From contig CM041465.1 in assembly GCA_023213395.1 (NCBI GenBank), positions 105,469,741-105,533,740 of the forward strand: DNA of 64,000 bases. The letters run 5' to 3'. The stretch comes from Cycas panzhihuaensis. Its lineage: Eukaryota; Cycadophyta. The notes under the pieces were generated by a model. It searched no databases, had not been told where the DNA came from, and saw only the letters and a list, made by a program, of their open reading frames with translations. Every line of letters begins with the position of its first letter. Position 1 is the stretch's first letter. Made by a program: the position numbers and the translations under genes. This document shows positions 20,670 through 33,696 of this stretch, piece by piece.

Positions 20670-23600
20670 TGGTAGTATAGATGAGACTACCTACAAGTTG
20701 CCTGTAGAGTGTTGCGTCTGCCTCCCTATTGTCACCATCAACTGAGAGCTTAATATTAGGCTCCATAGGTGTATCCACCAATCGAGCACCTTCCAACGAA
20801 ACTTTGTCAAGATCGTTGATATATTTTTCTTGGGAGAGAAAGATTTTGCCATCCTTTTGAGTTACTTCAATTCCCAAGTAATATTTCATCAACCCGAGGT
20901 CAGACAATTCAAAAGTTTTAGCAAGGTCCTTCTTCAGCTGGCTGATTACCTGTTCACTATTCCCCGTTATGAGCATGTCATCCACAAAGATTAAGAGGTA
21001 AGTGACTTTATCATTTTGGCGCTTGATGAATAATGTTGCATCAATATCTTGATAGTCACAAACCTCATATCCAAGTTGCCTCATTCTTTCAGATAACTTG
21101 GTAAACCAAGCACGAGGGGCTTGCTTTAGGTCAGAGTAAGGACTTTTGAGCCTACAAACTTTATGCTCCCGATCAATCTCAGATCCTTCCGGGCCGAGCC
21201 ATGTAAATTTCTTCTTTAAGGTCCCCATTGAGAAATGCGGTCTTAACATCGAGTTGGTGGATTTTCCAACCTCGCTGAGCGCCCAAGGCTATTAGAGTTC
21301 GATTGTAGGCCACTTGGTTGTAGGAGCAAAGATTTCAGTAGTCAATGCCTTCCCTTTGCGTGAATCCTTTTGCTACCAACCTCGCCTTGTGTTTTTCTAG
21401 GGTGCCATCTGATCTATACTTGTTTTGAACACCCATTTATTTTGAACTATCTTTCGGCCAAGTGGTAGATCAACAAGCTCCCATGTACCGCTCTTAATAA
21501 GAGATTGATACTCTTCGCTCATGGCATTTCTCCAAGCTACATGCTTTACGCCTTCTTGTACGTTAGGGCTCTTCATTAAGAGCAAGATGCGCTCACGGTT
21601 CAAGCTCAACGGAAAGTGATTCATGCATCCTTGCTCTATGGGCACTTCTAGTGCCGCTTTGCCTACCTCATCCGGTCGCATGTCCTTGTGTAGTCGGTAG
21701 GTTTCACGAAAACCTCGAGTTGGGAATGAGGTTTTCATTTCCACAACCTCTTGGTCTTCGCTTTGATCCCGAAAAGGATCATGTGAAATATTTGGCACGG
21801 AGGAAGTTGACGATCTTTGGAGAAGATGGGCGCCACACGGATGTTGGAGAAGATGATCCTTCTGCTATGGCTTTGCCTTTGTCAACTTGGTCATTCACAA
21901 ATGATGGTCGGATGTGTACACATTGGATTGAGTCACGACTTGTATCCTCCGAGGTTCTATTGTCGATTCCAAGATTTTAAGCATCCGCTCAAAGATCTCC
22001 CCTAAATTTTGGAATCTGGACATCAAATTCGATAGCATCATTAAATCGATATGAAGGCATCTTGGAGTCAAGTCGAGTAATTGATCTTCGATCTGCAAAG
22101 ATAACATCTCTAGTGATGATGATTTTGCGCTCAAGGTATAAAAACCTTGTATCCCTTTTTGTCCATAGGGTATCCGACAAAGATGCCTTTGATGGCTCTA
22201 TCTTGGAGCTTATTTCTATGTTCTGCAAAATATGAGCATAACAAGTAGAGCCAAAAATTCAAGTGCGAGATAGAGGGGTTTGTCCATACCACATTTCATG
22301 TGGAGAGGGGCCGAGCTTGGAGGGACTAACAAAGTGTTGATGCAATACACAAGGCCCGGATAGCCTCGGCCCAAAGATAGATAGGGACATTCTTATATAC
22401 CAAAGATAGCACGAGCCATATTCATGATGGTCTGTTCATACGCTCGGCAACTCCATTTCTTTGGGGTGTACACCGCAATGATGGTCTGATGTTTGATTCC
22501 ACGTTGACGTAGGTACGATTCAAACTTATTGGATGTGTACTCGCCACCATTGTCAGTCCTGAGTATTTTGATCTTGAATCCAGATTCATTTTCCACGCGG
22601 CCTTGAAAGCTTGAAACATACAAGAAGCTTCATCTTTCTTTGCAAGGAAAGCAACCCATACTTTCTTGGTAAAATCATCAGTGAAAGTAATATAGTACCA
22701 CTTCTGTTTGATAGAAGGGATGGGCATAGGACCGCATATATCTGAGTGTACAAGATGCAAAGGTTGGGTAGATTTCCACTGACTACGAGGAAAGGGTTGT
22801 CTTTGAGATTTAGCAATAATACATGCTTCACATTTAAAGGGCTTGGAGGGGAACTTAGGCAAACCAGGAAGAGTGTCTTGTAGTTCTCTTAAACGATCAA
22901 TTTTGATATGGCCCATACGAGCATGCCATAGAGCCGCTTGGGACAACTTTTGAGGAGTCAGGGTTGTGGTAAAAACAAATTCATCATCAACATAGTTGAC
23001 TTCAGAGGATGGTGAGCCAGTTAGGCGGAAAAGTTTACCATCAAGAATTCTGGTCATAACCACAGCATTTGAAGGAGGGTGAATGACATAGAGAGTTTGA
23101 TTGTTTGCGATTACACTCGGATCAAATCCACGAGACAAGGGTGGACAGGAGAGCGATTCGCCCAGGCGAGGAATATATAAAACATCAACAAGTGTAAAAT
23201 CTGGAAGGCACAGGAGTTTCGTGCAAACTGCTCCAAGTCCTTCGATGGTGAGATGATTTGTCACCATGTGTACAACACCACGAACTTGAGTCAAAATCTT
23301 GAAAGAATCTGGCGATGACAAGTCATGTGTTGTGTTGCTCGAGATCCATGATCCACGATGAAGTATTTGAGGTAGCACTATTTACAACTCCAAGTGGTGA
23401 AGGCAAAAGTGAATAAGCATAGCCACAATGAGCCTCAATATACTTAGTGGATCTATCAACAACATTTGATGAAGTGGTCCCAATTCTTTGAAGGTGTGCA
23501 TGAGCAAATTGCGTTCCACCAAAAGCATCTTCAAAGAAGTATTATCAACATTATGTGCACCATGGCGCTGTTGATAACTTGGTAGTTTGTGGGTGGCGCT

Positions 23601-24537
23601 TGCAATTTTTGGCATAATGTCCTCTTCTATTACACCTTTGGCACACGATTGTTTGATTTCCACCCAAGTATTAGGCCGGATTGTTATCTCGATTGGATCT
23701 AGGTCCGTGTTGATTATTTTGCCCTTGGCCTTGAGATCGCTTTTTGTTGGAATTGAGGAGCCTGTTGACTAAGAGGACGTTGTCCTTGTCTACCTCTTCC
23801 TCTTCCTGAATTACCACCTCTACGAGAGTATTGACCTTGATTTTTGGTGTAACAAAGATCTTCTTCCACTTCAAAAGCGAGATCAATTGGATCCGATGTA
23901 GTGGCAAAGTTGGTATCAAAGGTCTTATCAAATTCAATGAACTTATCGAGAAGATCCTCAAAGTTTAGGGTCTTTAAAGTTCCAATGGATTGAAGACTCC
24001 CCAATAGATTTTTATAATGGGATATGGAGACATGTGAATCAAGAAAGCCCATGTAATGTATTGAGTTTTAAAATCTTTATCAATGGCTTGCTTGATTGGA
24101 CGAAGGAGATTGATTGTCTCACTTGCATGTCCTTTTTGCATTTTCAATTTGTTCATCTTCAGCGCTAAGTGAACAAATTCTAAGTCTGATTTAGTGTCAA
24201 AGTTCTTCTTAAGAATTTCAAGAACTTTCCATGCTGTATCATGTACAGCTTCATCAATGAGATTATGCAGGGAATAATCAGTGACAAGCAGTATCCCTGC
24301 ACGGATTTTATCATCATCAAGTTCCCATTGGCGTTTAGCTACAGCTTCAGTGGGAGCAGTTGGAGCACCTCCTCATTGCAGCTTGTGGTAGTCAGATGAT
24401 GCAGATGGTGTAGGTTGCAAGCGATCTCTCCATAGCCCTTCATACTTTGCAGCATTTCTGACACCAGGGAACCACATGTCCCAATTTTCTTTCCCTTTTA
24501 GAATGCAGTTCACATTTTGCTTGAATTGTGAAGACAT
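20670..24537 (-). pseudogene. Copia gag-pol polyprotein, unit 1 (broken, 3'-truncated)
   Basis: The ATG gives MSSQFKQNVNCILKGKENWD. Gag carries an Arg/Gly-rich stretch (GGNSGRGRGRQGQR) and a zinc knuckle CQRCNRRGHYAKNC near 23600-23660. Integrase shows LWHARMGH and CEACIIAK (zinc part), HSDICGP, LRTDNGGEYTS and a broken NGVAERMNR segment, giving the D, D, E positions. RT has [16 protein letters not shown], then [13 protein letters not shown] (the copia form of the YxDD motif) and LMKYYLGIEV. Frameshifts and a stop in gag disable it. The last residues CIKLYSS derive from the adjacent G-LTR, not from copia. Confidence 0.85.
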
Positions 24538-26548
24538 TGTGTCTTTTTAGAAGGAAGAAATGAACAAGGGACTATAAAAGTGATGGTAATAAATGACCCA
24601 TCACTATTTACAAATGGGAAATGTAATGAAGTAGTGTAGAAGAAGGAAGAAGAAGTGAGAATGGTTGCTCAAAGATGAAGGGAGCAACTTAGAGAAAAGT
24701 CACCAACACTTGTGACAAATATTAACCTGACGTAGCAGGAATATGAGAAGAACTATGATAAAAATTGGCCACTAACACTTGTGGCAAATATTAACCTGAC
24801 GCAGGAATATGAGAAGCACTATTATTGTGATTACACTATGGATCACTTTTTAAATAAGTAAGTGATCAATATACAAGATCAGTAGGCCAATGTAGAAGTT
24901 GACATCATTAGGTTTACACAACTTGAAGCTCGAATGTAGGATGCGTAATCAACCCAATAACCTCTAACTTGTGTCCAACGTGTAGTTGAGGTTGTTGAAG
25001 GGATGCCTAGGCTTCTAGTAGAATTAATTTGGCCTTCACCCGCGATACCCGCAATCGTGCTTGGTGATGAAATCCAAGTCACAACGGAGCCCAGGTACTC
25101 CCAATCCTCACCCAGTTCACCAATGAGCAACTATATACCTCCTCTAAAGAGTGGTACGTGCATACCCATGGCTATGACGGATATTGGATCGGGTATATTT
25201 TAATCTTGTATTAAAGTTTCAGTTTTCTCGGTTGGTTATCAGGATGATCCCTGATTGAGGCACGATGGTATGGCTAACCAAACCTCACCAATATTAGGTT
25301 TAGTCCAGACCCAACTTGAAACCCACACCTCTTTTATGGCATGGCATTCTGCCAACCAAGGTATCTCAACCTTGGCGAGTGTGTGAACAGGTACAAGATG
25401 GCGGAAAATAGCGTACGTGATGCGTTCCTTTTAGGAAGAGTGAAAAGATTATCGAATTGCATCAAACGTACATTTAACTGAAAATAATGCTTGCTTGGAG
25501 TGCTTTTGGAGTGCTTGAAGTGTCTTTGGAGTGCTTGCTTTGAGTGATTTTAGAGTGCTGAAATGCAATGCTCAATAAGTGAGTGAGGACACCGGATATT
25601 GCTCCGATCCAGGTGTTTTTTTTTTCTCACTTTTACAATGGGCTTTTAAGCCTTATAAAAAGGAAGAAATTTTCTTCATTTTTTTTTTTTTTTTTGTTAA
25701 TACAAAAAAAGTACTCTTCACTAAATCTGCAATAACTTTCTCCCACGATGTCGAAATGGAGTGCCAATTTTTGTGCTGCAAACTAGACTCAGAGCTTCAT
25801 CTTTAGAAAGTGGAATCAGGTCCAAATGAGTTCTGGAACATTTTTGACAGCCCGCAAAGTTAGGAAATTATATTTTTCCAGAATTCTTACTAAAAATAAC
25901 TGCTGTTCACTAAAACAGCAATAACTTCCTCATACGGCATCCAAATTAGGTGCCGATTTTTGTGATGGAAAGTAGACTCAGAGCCCCATCTTTGACAATT
26001 GGAATCACTTCAATTGGATCTCTGTAGAAGATTTTGCAGACCTGTGAAGTTCAGAAATCAAATTGAATTTCTGCAGAAATTTCAGCTTTCTAATCTCTCA
26101 TTAACACATGATACCATATGAAATTTCCATCATTTTTTGATCACCAGGATCCCAATATGGGCAAGGTGAGAGCATACAATGATAGATATTTTAAATGGCT
26201 CAAAATTCTTTAAAAATGGGTAAAACCGCCCCTTACAATCATTCTTCTAAATGCTGAAAAATTTTGACATTTCCTTGTTAAATGGACAAAAAAGGGAAAA
26301 GAAAAAGAAGAATGGGATAGCATGAATGGCCAGCAAAGGATTGGAATCCTTAGGCCTTACAACTCCTTGTATTATGCTTCCAAACCTGCAAAAGAGAAAG
26401 GAAAGGAAAACAATACAAAATATGCTATCATAATAACTTGAAAATATTTCTAAATTCACTTTCACAATCTCCTTCACCACATGGATTGTGGGGGAGAAGG
26501 AAGTGATGGCTCCATTGCAAGTGCAAGTGGGGAATATGAAGGAAGCAA
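24538..26548 (-). other. Copia leader, unit 1
   Basis: About 2 kb lie between primer site and gag, long for this class. A run of T at 25676-25696 and two direct repeats at 25717-26095 are visible. A two-step repeat of AACACTTGTGACAAATATTAA occurs at 24700 and 24770. I see no supported coding frame; the 66-83 aa ORFs near 25000 are not conserved between units. Confidence 0.6.
25717..26095 (-). repeat. 189 bp direct repeat in copia leader, unit 1
   Basis: TTCACTAAATCTGCAATAAC at 25717 and TTCACTAAAACAGCAATAAC at 25906 each start a degenerate copy that includes ACTAGACTCAGAGC or GTAGACTCAGAGCC. Unit 2 has the same pair at about 40286 and 40471. Confidence 0.7.
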
Positions 26549-26560
26549 GCTCTGATACCA
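26549..26560 (-). other. Copia primer binding site, unit 1
   Basis: TGGTATCAGAGC on the minus strand, two bases inside the LTR end: the initiator-Met tRNA primer site. Confidence 0.9.
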
Positions 26561-26562
26561 CA

Positions 26563-26860
26563 TGAAAAGAGTGGATCTATCCTTCATCTCCATGCACTAA
26601 ACACAAAGGCAAACATGGGAGCAAGAGAGACTTGAGAGAAAGAAAGTAGCTCTCACAAAATGGGGAGGTAAAGAATGAATCTCCTCCATTGAGCTTTACT
26701 TTTATATTGAGAGAGGGAGCATTTGGGTTAGGTGAAATGAAATTACACATAATGCACATGAAAGTGCATTTCACTTAAGTGATCTAATTTAAAGTTCACT
26801 TAAGACCCTTTTTCGAAATAATCAACTAATGTAATGACCTTATGTCATTAACCCTTTTCA
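26563..26860 (-). repeat. Copia 5' LTR, unit 1
   Basis: 298 bp, from TGAAAAGGG to CTCTTTTCA, with matching inverted ends TGAAAAG and CTTTTCA. Its outer edge coincides with the tandem unit boundary. Confidence 0.85.
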
Positions 26861-26945
26861 ATGTTGTCCTCATCTCTGTCCCCTTGTCCACGCGTTCCGC
26901 CATGACACTCGCTGACACCCTTGGTTTATATGCTATTCATTATTA

Positions 26946-27081
<136 letters not shown>

Positions 27082-27803
27082 TGTGCTACTGATGTCTTTG
27101 GTTGTCAGCATTCGCCATCACATCACGCTCCCGAGCAGTGAGGCTCTGCTGCCAAGGGAGCAGTGTTTCCCAGCTACTGGGAATGGACTCGAGACACATC
27201 GACTCAGGTACATTAAGGTATACGTTCTCGCTTCTCCCTGCTCTTGTTTGGATGAGATTGTTTAGTGTAGACTACTTCTTGCCTGACTACATTGCTTCTT
27301 TGCCTGATCATAGTGCATGTGCTTACAACACACTTTCAACCTATGACGACTCACGATGGGGGCATTCCTCGTTGAATGCTACACCCCATATGGTGCATGA
27401 CCACCCACTCCATCTCCACGACCTCCGGGGATACTTCATCCAGTCATGTTTGTCCATGTTACGATATTTTGCTTATGTTGCGGTCTCTTCCAAGTCTGAT
27501 TAATTCCTTACTTGAGACCCATTTTACTATTTTGGCTACTTGCCCATCATCTGGGTATTTCCCCCAATTGTTTCAGGTTTAATTTACCCTTAGTAATAAC
27601 TCCAAAATCTTTATTTTTGTTTTTTTTATCTTTTTTTGCTGCCAGTCTAGCATCAACAGAACTTAGCGATCGTGATCTTTGTCAGCAGACTGCCAAATTC
27701 TTCATGCAGATGATGCTTAAAGTTTAAAAAAAGAGAACCACGTGATGCTTTCTATTTTTTCAGAGAAGCCCACATGGCGCCTACTTATTTGTGTTGCCCT
27801 GAC

Positions 27804-28025
27804 TGTTGGAATATTAATACACATTTGATTTGTCCCACATGCAAGTGGGTCCTACTCTTCCATCATGACTTTTATTATAAATACACAATATAGTGTATCA
27901 TATTGAAAGTTGTTGTAAGGATGTTTTGTTAATGTAATTTGAGGTACCTTAAGGGTACCGTTTGATCTTGTAGAGGTGTTTGTTTCTATTTATGATTATC
28001 TTATTGCAGGTTCTATTTTCCAACA
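27804..28025 (+). repeat. Element N 5' LTR, unit 2
   Basis: 222 bp, TG...CA. It differs from unit 1 by GAGGTACC for GAGATACC. Confidence 0.9.
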
Positions 28026-29467
28026 TGGTATCAGAGCACCCAAGTTGAGAGAGGTGTTTTTGTTCGGTATTGGAGTAGTGATTTGGGAGGTGCCATAACA
28101 TTGAAATTTCTAGAAAGTAATAGAAAAATAAAGATGAAATAGCTCATTCTGTAAAATTTAAGTGGTCGCACTATATATTTTTAGGCAAAAGTGTGAAAAT
28201 TACAGCAAAATTAATTCTAGCCTACATTTTTTCTGTTGCCATATTTTTGGAACAGATCTGCAACCTCAACTTCAAAGAGCCATAACTTTGGCTACATGTA
28301 TCTAAATGACCTCAATTTTTTTTTTATTCTATGTGTTTCTAAATTTTATTTCTAATGGAAGTGATTTGAGATTCATCAGAGTTCAGAATAAAAAGTTATT
28401 AGTAGTTTATCAGAAGGTACTATTACAGCCCCTAGAAACCCTAATTGTGAAATTCTTAAAAGGAGCATAACTTTTTATCTAGATATCAGAATTCAATTTT
28501 GTCTAAACCGTTGGAATTTTATTTTAGAGGCCATCATTTTCATTCATATTTTATGTATTTTTAAGATATACATTTTTTTAGAAATAAGATTTTAGAAATT
28601 TAAGGGTTTCATATTGATATGGTGACATGAATGAAGCAATGGTAATGAGGTGATTGTTTGAGGCTCTCTTACATAAGTTGTGCTTGGGAGAGTATTGTTA
28701 CAATATGAGATGATATTAAATCATGTTGATGTAAATGTATTTGGCACTCTATTGGTGATTTGAAGTGCATGATAGTAATTGTTTAATGGAAAATTAAGTG
28801 CCTTCTTACATGTATTCATATGAGAGAGCTATTGTGATGATGGCATAGTATGGTGATGAAGTGACAGTGCATGTGTTTACATGAATGAGTTGGGTAGTAT
28901 ATGGTGATTTAGTGCTCCTTGGAATGTGATTTATGTGAAGTGACTTTATGGGCATAACAAAGCTAATTTAAGGGCAAGAAAGATAGTGATTTGAGGCAAT
29001 GAGGTGCTTGTTGCATGTGAGGTTACATGACAAGATTGGGTAATTGTTAGTGTGTTAAGGATAAGATCAAGCATGTTTGATGATGTGTTCTAATTGATTG
29101 AATGGGCAAAGAAGGATGAGTTTCTTTTATTGAACATACCTGAGTTACAGCGAAACAAAATTTGTTGAGTGGTATTGTGGCATGAATTGTGGTTTGGGCA
29201 ATTAAGTGAAGTATGATGTGTCTTGGTGATTTAATTGTGACATGAGGTATGCATGATTCCTGTGAGATGTATGTGGTATAAGCTTTGATTCTATGGTGAA
29301 GAAAGTGCTTCAGATATTCTTTGTATGTGACTATTTGGCAATATATGAGATGCATAAGGCAATGATGTGATGATGAAGTCAGTGATATGAGGGACATGAG
29401 ACATGAGAAAGTTTGTTAAGATTGATGGGTGAATTTGTTGATTAGAAAAGGGATATGGTATTAGAAA

Positions 29468-30346
29468 ATGGCATTTACAATCATGGAGGATAATGATGTA
29501 GTTATATATACTCCTGAAACAAATGAATATTACTTAAGGGATTCATTTCTTCCAGTACTTAAGTGTAATGGTGAAGACTACTTCTTTTGGACAATTAAAA
29601 TAAGATGTTTATTCATAGCTAGAGGTTTGTGGAAGATTGTTACTGATGAATATGATATCCCTAAGGATAAAGAAGAAAAGGAAATGCTTGAGAAGAAAGA
29701 TAGAAAAGCATTCATTATGATTCGAGCTGTATTCAATGAAGTTGATATTCCTTCCAGATTCCATTTTGTCATTCCTATGATTCTACATGCAAGTAATGCT
29801 AAAGAAGCTTGGGATTTTCTAAAGGAAGTATTTGAACAAACCCCTAAAGAGACACAACAAATAATTGAAAAAATAATTAAGGCTAGTTATGGTTATGATA
29901 TAGGTACAACAAATGAAGAAAATATCATCAACCCTAATGAAACAGCATGTCAAGATGAAGAAGGTATGAGTATTGATGACATTTCTACTGAATGTAAAGA
30001 AATGATGGTTGAATGCATTGATGAGACTACAACTACTAATAAAGACATTGAAAGTGATAAGTTGATAAAGGTTTATATAGATGACACCATGATTTCAAGA
30101 GAGATTGAATATGAATCTGATGGTTCTATAAAAGATAAGCCTTATGTTGATGATATTCCTACTTTAAGTATTGATTCAAGTTTGAATGATATTCCTACTT
30201 TGAGCATTGATTCAATTTCAAAGAGTATGCTAGTTGATCAATATTCTGCTCCAAAGATTGAAGAAATCACTATTGTACATGGTGATCAAGAGTTTATACA
30301 GGATAATGATGACATGCAAGTTGTAATTGAAGATGGTTGTTTATAG
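29468..30346 (+). CDS. Element N gag-like protein (intact, 292 aa)
   Basis: The N-terminal 140 residues fit a copia-type gag (UBN2-like) pattern: LKCNGEDYFFWTIKIRCLF, LWKIVTDEYDIP, a charged helix, then ASNAKEAWDFLKEVFEQTP. The C-terminal half is acidic and of low complexity, with a direct repeat DDIPTLSIDSSLN / NDIPTLSIDSISK. No zinc knuckle or protease is present. The likely role is RNA packaging, with enzymes from other elements. The ATG at 29468 is the first in a long open frame, after an in-frame-stop-rich leader. Codon use is AT-rich and unlike that of the family G genes. Confidence 0.7.
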   Translation: MAFTIMEDNDVVIYTPETNEYYLRDSFLPVLKCNGEDYFFWTIKIRCLFIARGLWKIVTDEYDIPKDKEEKEMLEKKDRKAFIMIRAVFNEVDIPSRFHFVIPMILHASNAKEAWDFLKEVFEQTPKETQQIIEKIIKASYGYDIGTTNEENIINPNETACQDEEGMSIDDISTECKEMMVECIDETTTTNKDIESDKLIKVYIDDTMISREIEYESDGSIKDKPYVDDIPTLSIDSSLNDIPTLSIDSISKSMLVDQYSAPKIEEITIVHGDQEFIQDNDDMQVVIEDGCL

Positions 30347-30379
30347 GATCTACATCAAAATCAAACTAGACCAGGTACA

Positions 30380-30622
30380 ATGAAGAATCATGATTTATAC
30401 TTGATAGAGCTACTACATCAACATCATCACTACAGGATTGAAGATAGAAATCAAGTTGAGGACATCATCTTGCAAAGGCATCAGTGCATAATTGAAGGTA
30501 CAAATCAAGATAAAGATATCATTCTAGATCAAAGACATCACGACAAGTTTGAAGGTAAGGATCAAGTTGAAAACATCATTTTCAAGACATTTCCAAGGAC
30601 AAGGCGTTACAAGTACAAATAA
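30380..30622 (+). CDS. Element N small repeat ORF2, unit 2
   Basis: Same 80 aa product as in unit 1, without change that breaks the frame. Repeats run HHYRIEDRNQVEDIILQR, then HQCIIEGTNQDKDIILDQR, then HHDKFEGKDQVENIIF. Function unknown. Confidence 0.5.
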   Translation: MKNHDLYLIELLHQHHHYRIEDRNQVEDIILQRHQCIIEGTNQDKDIILDQRHHDKFEGKDQVENIIFKTFPRTRRYKYK

Positions 30623-30645
30623 CCCAAATGTGCATTAAGGAGGAG

Positions 30646-30868
30646 TGTTGGAATATTAATGCACATTTGATTTGTCCCACATGTAAGTGGGTCCTACTCT
30701 TCCATCATGACTTTTATTATAAATACACAATATAGTGTATCATATTGAAAGTTGTTGTAAGGATGTTTTGTTAATACAATTTGAGGTACCTTAAAGTGCA
30801 GATTCGATCTTAATGGAAGTGTTTATTTCTGTTTGTGATTATCTTATTATAGGTTCTATTTTCCAACA
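30646..30868 (+). repeat. Element N 3' LTR, unit 2
   Basis: 223 bp, preceded by the ATTAAGGAGGAG polypurine tract and ended by TTCCAACA. Confidence 0.9.
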
Positions 30869-32808
30869 CATCCCCAACGTTCACCTACAATGAACAGGGG
30901 ATAAAGGGAGTTTTCCTCTTCATTTTGAGGATCTTTTGGTCATTTTTATAACTTTTTGCTCAATTTACATAGAAAAATATACACAACCTTCATAGAAATC
31001 TACTACAAGGAAGGATACACTGCTACAAGCTTGACTTTAAGGACCATTGCTGCCCCTACAGCTCACAGACAGTAAGCTTTACATCTTCTTATAGGTTACC
31101 AAGGCTTCAAGGAGGATTACCATCAAAAGCTCCTCAAAAGACAAGCTACCAAAGCCCCAAACTTAGAGGGATATCTACACACTTCTCTCCTTTCCAAAAC
31201 CTGCCACTATTATCTACCAAATGTTGGTTATCTCTACTATTTTTAATAGCAAATTCATACTTGGTTCTTCCACAACAAGGTACTCCTTACACCTACTTTG
31301 CAATTTGTGTTGTTTCTTCATGTTTTAGTAAATAAACTTTTAGTTTGTATACCTTCATATTGTTGTACTTAATTAGCATTGCTTCCTTATCTTTTTAAAA
31401 TATTATTGCTTCTCCCAATCATTCCAACCAACCTATTCTTAGGTGGCTGTCGCAAAGGGGCAATACAAAGAGGATTTGAGGGAGGAAGGTGGGGTTTCAT
31501 TCCCCTTGTTGTCCTCCTCCCCAAGGGTTCTATCCCTTATTCTCTTTCCCTTTGCCTTTATTGCCTTCCTAGGAATCGGGTTAGGGGGGTTTAGGAATCT
31601 AGTTTCAGAGCTAAACTAGCATTGGTAACCCATTGCCACGCCAGTTCTAGATTTCTATCTGTCAGTTTTGGGCCTTGCATTGACACCGAAACCTTTCCTT
31701 GCCGTTTAATGCTTTGCCACTCACCCAACCCAATGATTTGTTGTTCGTAGCATCTCGTTCCTTGGGCATCTGCATACCTTTCCATTACTCTCTTCTTTCT
31801 CACTATTTGCTACACCCGTGACCTTGTTGTGAATCTGTTTCCCCTTTTCGAGTTGAGTGAAGATTCCTTGTGGGTGAGTTAGCCATTCCGAGGCTATATT
31901 CTTCTTTTTTGGGTGTCACTTATGGTATATGTTTGCGGGAGATTTTTGTTACATATTGATGCTTAGCTTAGTTTTATGTAGTTCTATTTGAGTTTAGCAT
32001 CTATACTCGGTCTACTTTGTAGCCCCTCTTCCGAGAGGGAGATACTCACCTAGTTTGCTTGTAGGATCTTGCATCGATGGAGCTACGCATGAGCGAAACC
32101 CATTGCAGGTTAGTTCTACATTTAGTGCATTTCTTACCATTTCCTGTTGTTTGCATTTTTTTGCTTTTTACTTTTACATGCTTAAGGGGAGGTAAGTTAG
32201 CCCCTCTTCGGTTGCTTACGGCAACTATCGCTGACCGGCGTCACGTGCACAATGAGCAGAGTAGGAAGGAGCAGGAACTAAAGGGACGAACAACACTCTA
32301 TTCGGACATTGGGTCCAGGTACTTTTCTTATCTGTATATATCTTCTTTATGCCATTGTCTTTTATGCGCATGCTCGCATAGTTAAGAATGTATAAAGAAT
32401 TGAAAGGGAAAAGGAATATATATTTGCTTTGCATTGTTTTATCTATCGGTTAGCTTAGCATAGTCAGATCGTGTACTTTATGTTAGAGCTACCCGTGTTT
32501 TATCCCCTTTTTAGCTTACACCTAGACGCTACTCTACCTGTCTTCCCGTTTTTGCGTTGCCTTCTCATCTCTACAAGAAGATGCAACGCCACCGATTCTT
32601 TCCTCCTCTTCCTAGCCATCTGAGGGGTAGGAAGGCCTCGCTTTGCATGGCTACCTAGAAGCAACCAGGCACCTCTGTAATTTCGAATCCATGCTCTAGC
32701 ATACGGACGCCCTGCGAGGTAAAGTCCTTGCTATTTAGCTTAATTTAGCTTTGCACATTTCATTCCCTTTACTAGACGTAGGGACACCTCCCCGTGGTTA
32801 GCATTTCA
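30869..32808 (+). repeat. Family G LTR, downstream part, unit 2
   Basis: Tandem copy of 16321-18249. The terminus reads GCATTTCA here instead of GCGTTTCA, a CG transition. Confidence 0.8.
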
Positions 32809-33696
32809 AAATGCACTTGAGCCTATTCAAGTGTTGTATGAAAGATTCTTTACAATGATAAAATATATACCCACATTTCATTTTGTTTCCTTTACTTACT
32901 AAAATTTCCCCTCTTGCATGGTCTTATTGTTTCCCTTTGATCATAATATGAAAAGAAAAGAAAGAAGGAATTAAGAGTAACTTTGAGCACATCCTTTATT
33001 TTCCTCTCTTAATGGTGGTTTGTGTTGACTTATAGATTCCACCCTTGTGAGATCAATACACTTGTCAAGGTAACATAGTGCTATAGTCTAGTTCAGGATA
33101 CTGTCAACATGGTCATTCATATACATTCCATATATATTTCATAGAATTACACCACAATGGTACACAGCAGTACAGAAATTAATACATACTTAGCAATTCA
33201 TCATTACAACATAGAGAATACACCATTTTCCTAGTAACTCTTCCTTTTATTAAGTCAATAGTTTAATTACACATAAGCTGGAATGCATTCCTATGCATTC
33301 GAGTAGCATACAGTCCTTCTGTTACATATGCGTACCCAGATAGTACTTATCATATAATTCTGCTCCAAATGGTTGTCATGCATGCTGGCTCCCACACCTT
33401 TGCACACCTTTGATAGTTAGCTCTCACCCTAACTTGGTGAATCATGCGTACCTCCTTAAGTACTCATGTTGGTACCTTTTGGCTGAAGGGTTATATTTTT
33501 GTCATAATTGTACCCCTTCAGTCATGCATACCCTTTCACTAATCACTTGTTTAGGCACTTGATTAATCCTCCTTTGTGTCTGTATGTCCGTACGTACATC
33601 TGGCATCTCAATAGGTCTTCACTGGTCCCTTTGAGTCATGCATACCGCTTCTGCTCAGTTCCATTCTACCATTGGTATGTATTTGTCATACGTATC
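32809..33696. other. Spacer between facing G-LTR ends, unit 2
   Basis: 888 bp, tandem copy of 18250-19136. No gene is seen. Confidence 0.6.

Larger units (their letters stand above)
12412..26860 (+). repeat. Tandem unit 1 (14449 bp)
   Basis: It starts at ATGTTGTCCTCATCTCTG, the same sequence that opens units 2 and 3. Contents in order: G-LTR(+) with TA tract, element N, rest of the G-LTR, spacer, truncated G-LTR(-), truncated copia (-). Unit 1 alone has the native LTR flank (TAGTCCCT) on its left, so it marks the original locus edge. Confidence 0.9.
20670..26860 (-). mobile_element. Ty1/copia element, 3'-truncated, unit 1
   Basis: The minus-strand element keeps its 5' LTR, primer site, roughly 2 kb leader, gag, protease, integrase and most of the reverse transcriptase. 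The RNase H domain and 3' LTR are absent because the element stops at the LYRQLVGSLIYTTIST motif of RT. Its 5' LTR edge at 26860 is exactly where tandem unit 2 begins. Confidence 0.88.
27804..30868 (+). mobile_element. Non-autonomous LTR element N, unit 2
   Basis: The tandem copy of the element at 13257. LTRs lie at 27804-28025 and 30646-30868, with the primer site directly after the first. The 3' LTR carries a local edit (AAAGTGCAGATTCG in place of AAGGGTACCGTTCG) shared in part with unit 3. This copy has the only unbroken gag-like ORF. Confidence 0.9.

Noticed and set aside
21651-21980. Plus-strand ORFs inside the copia integrase-RT region
   Set aside because: They are shadows of the minus-strand polyprotein, which shows clear integrase and RT motifs.
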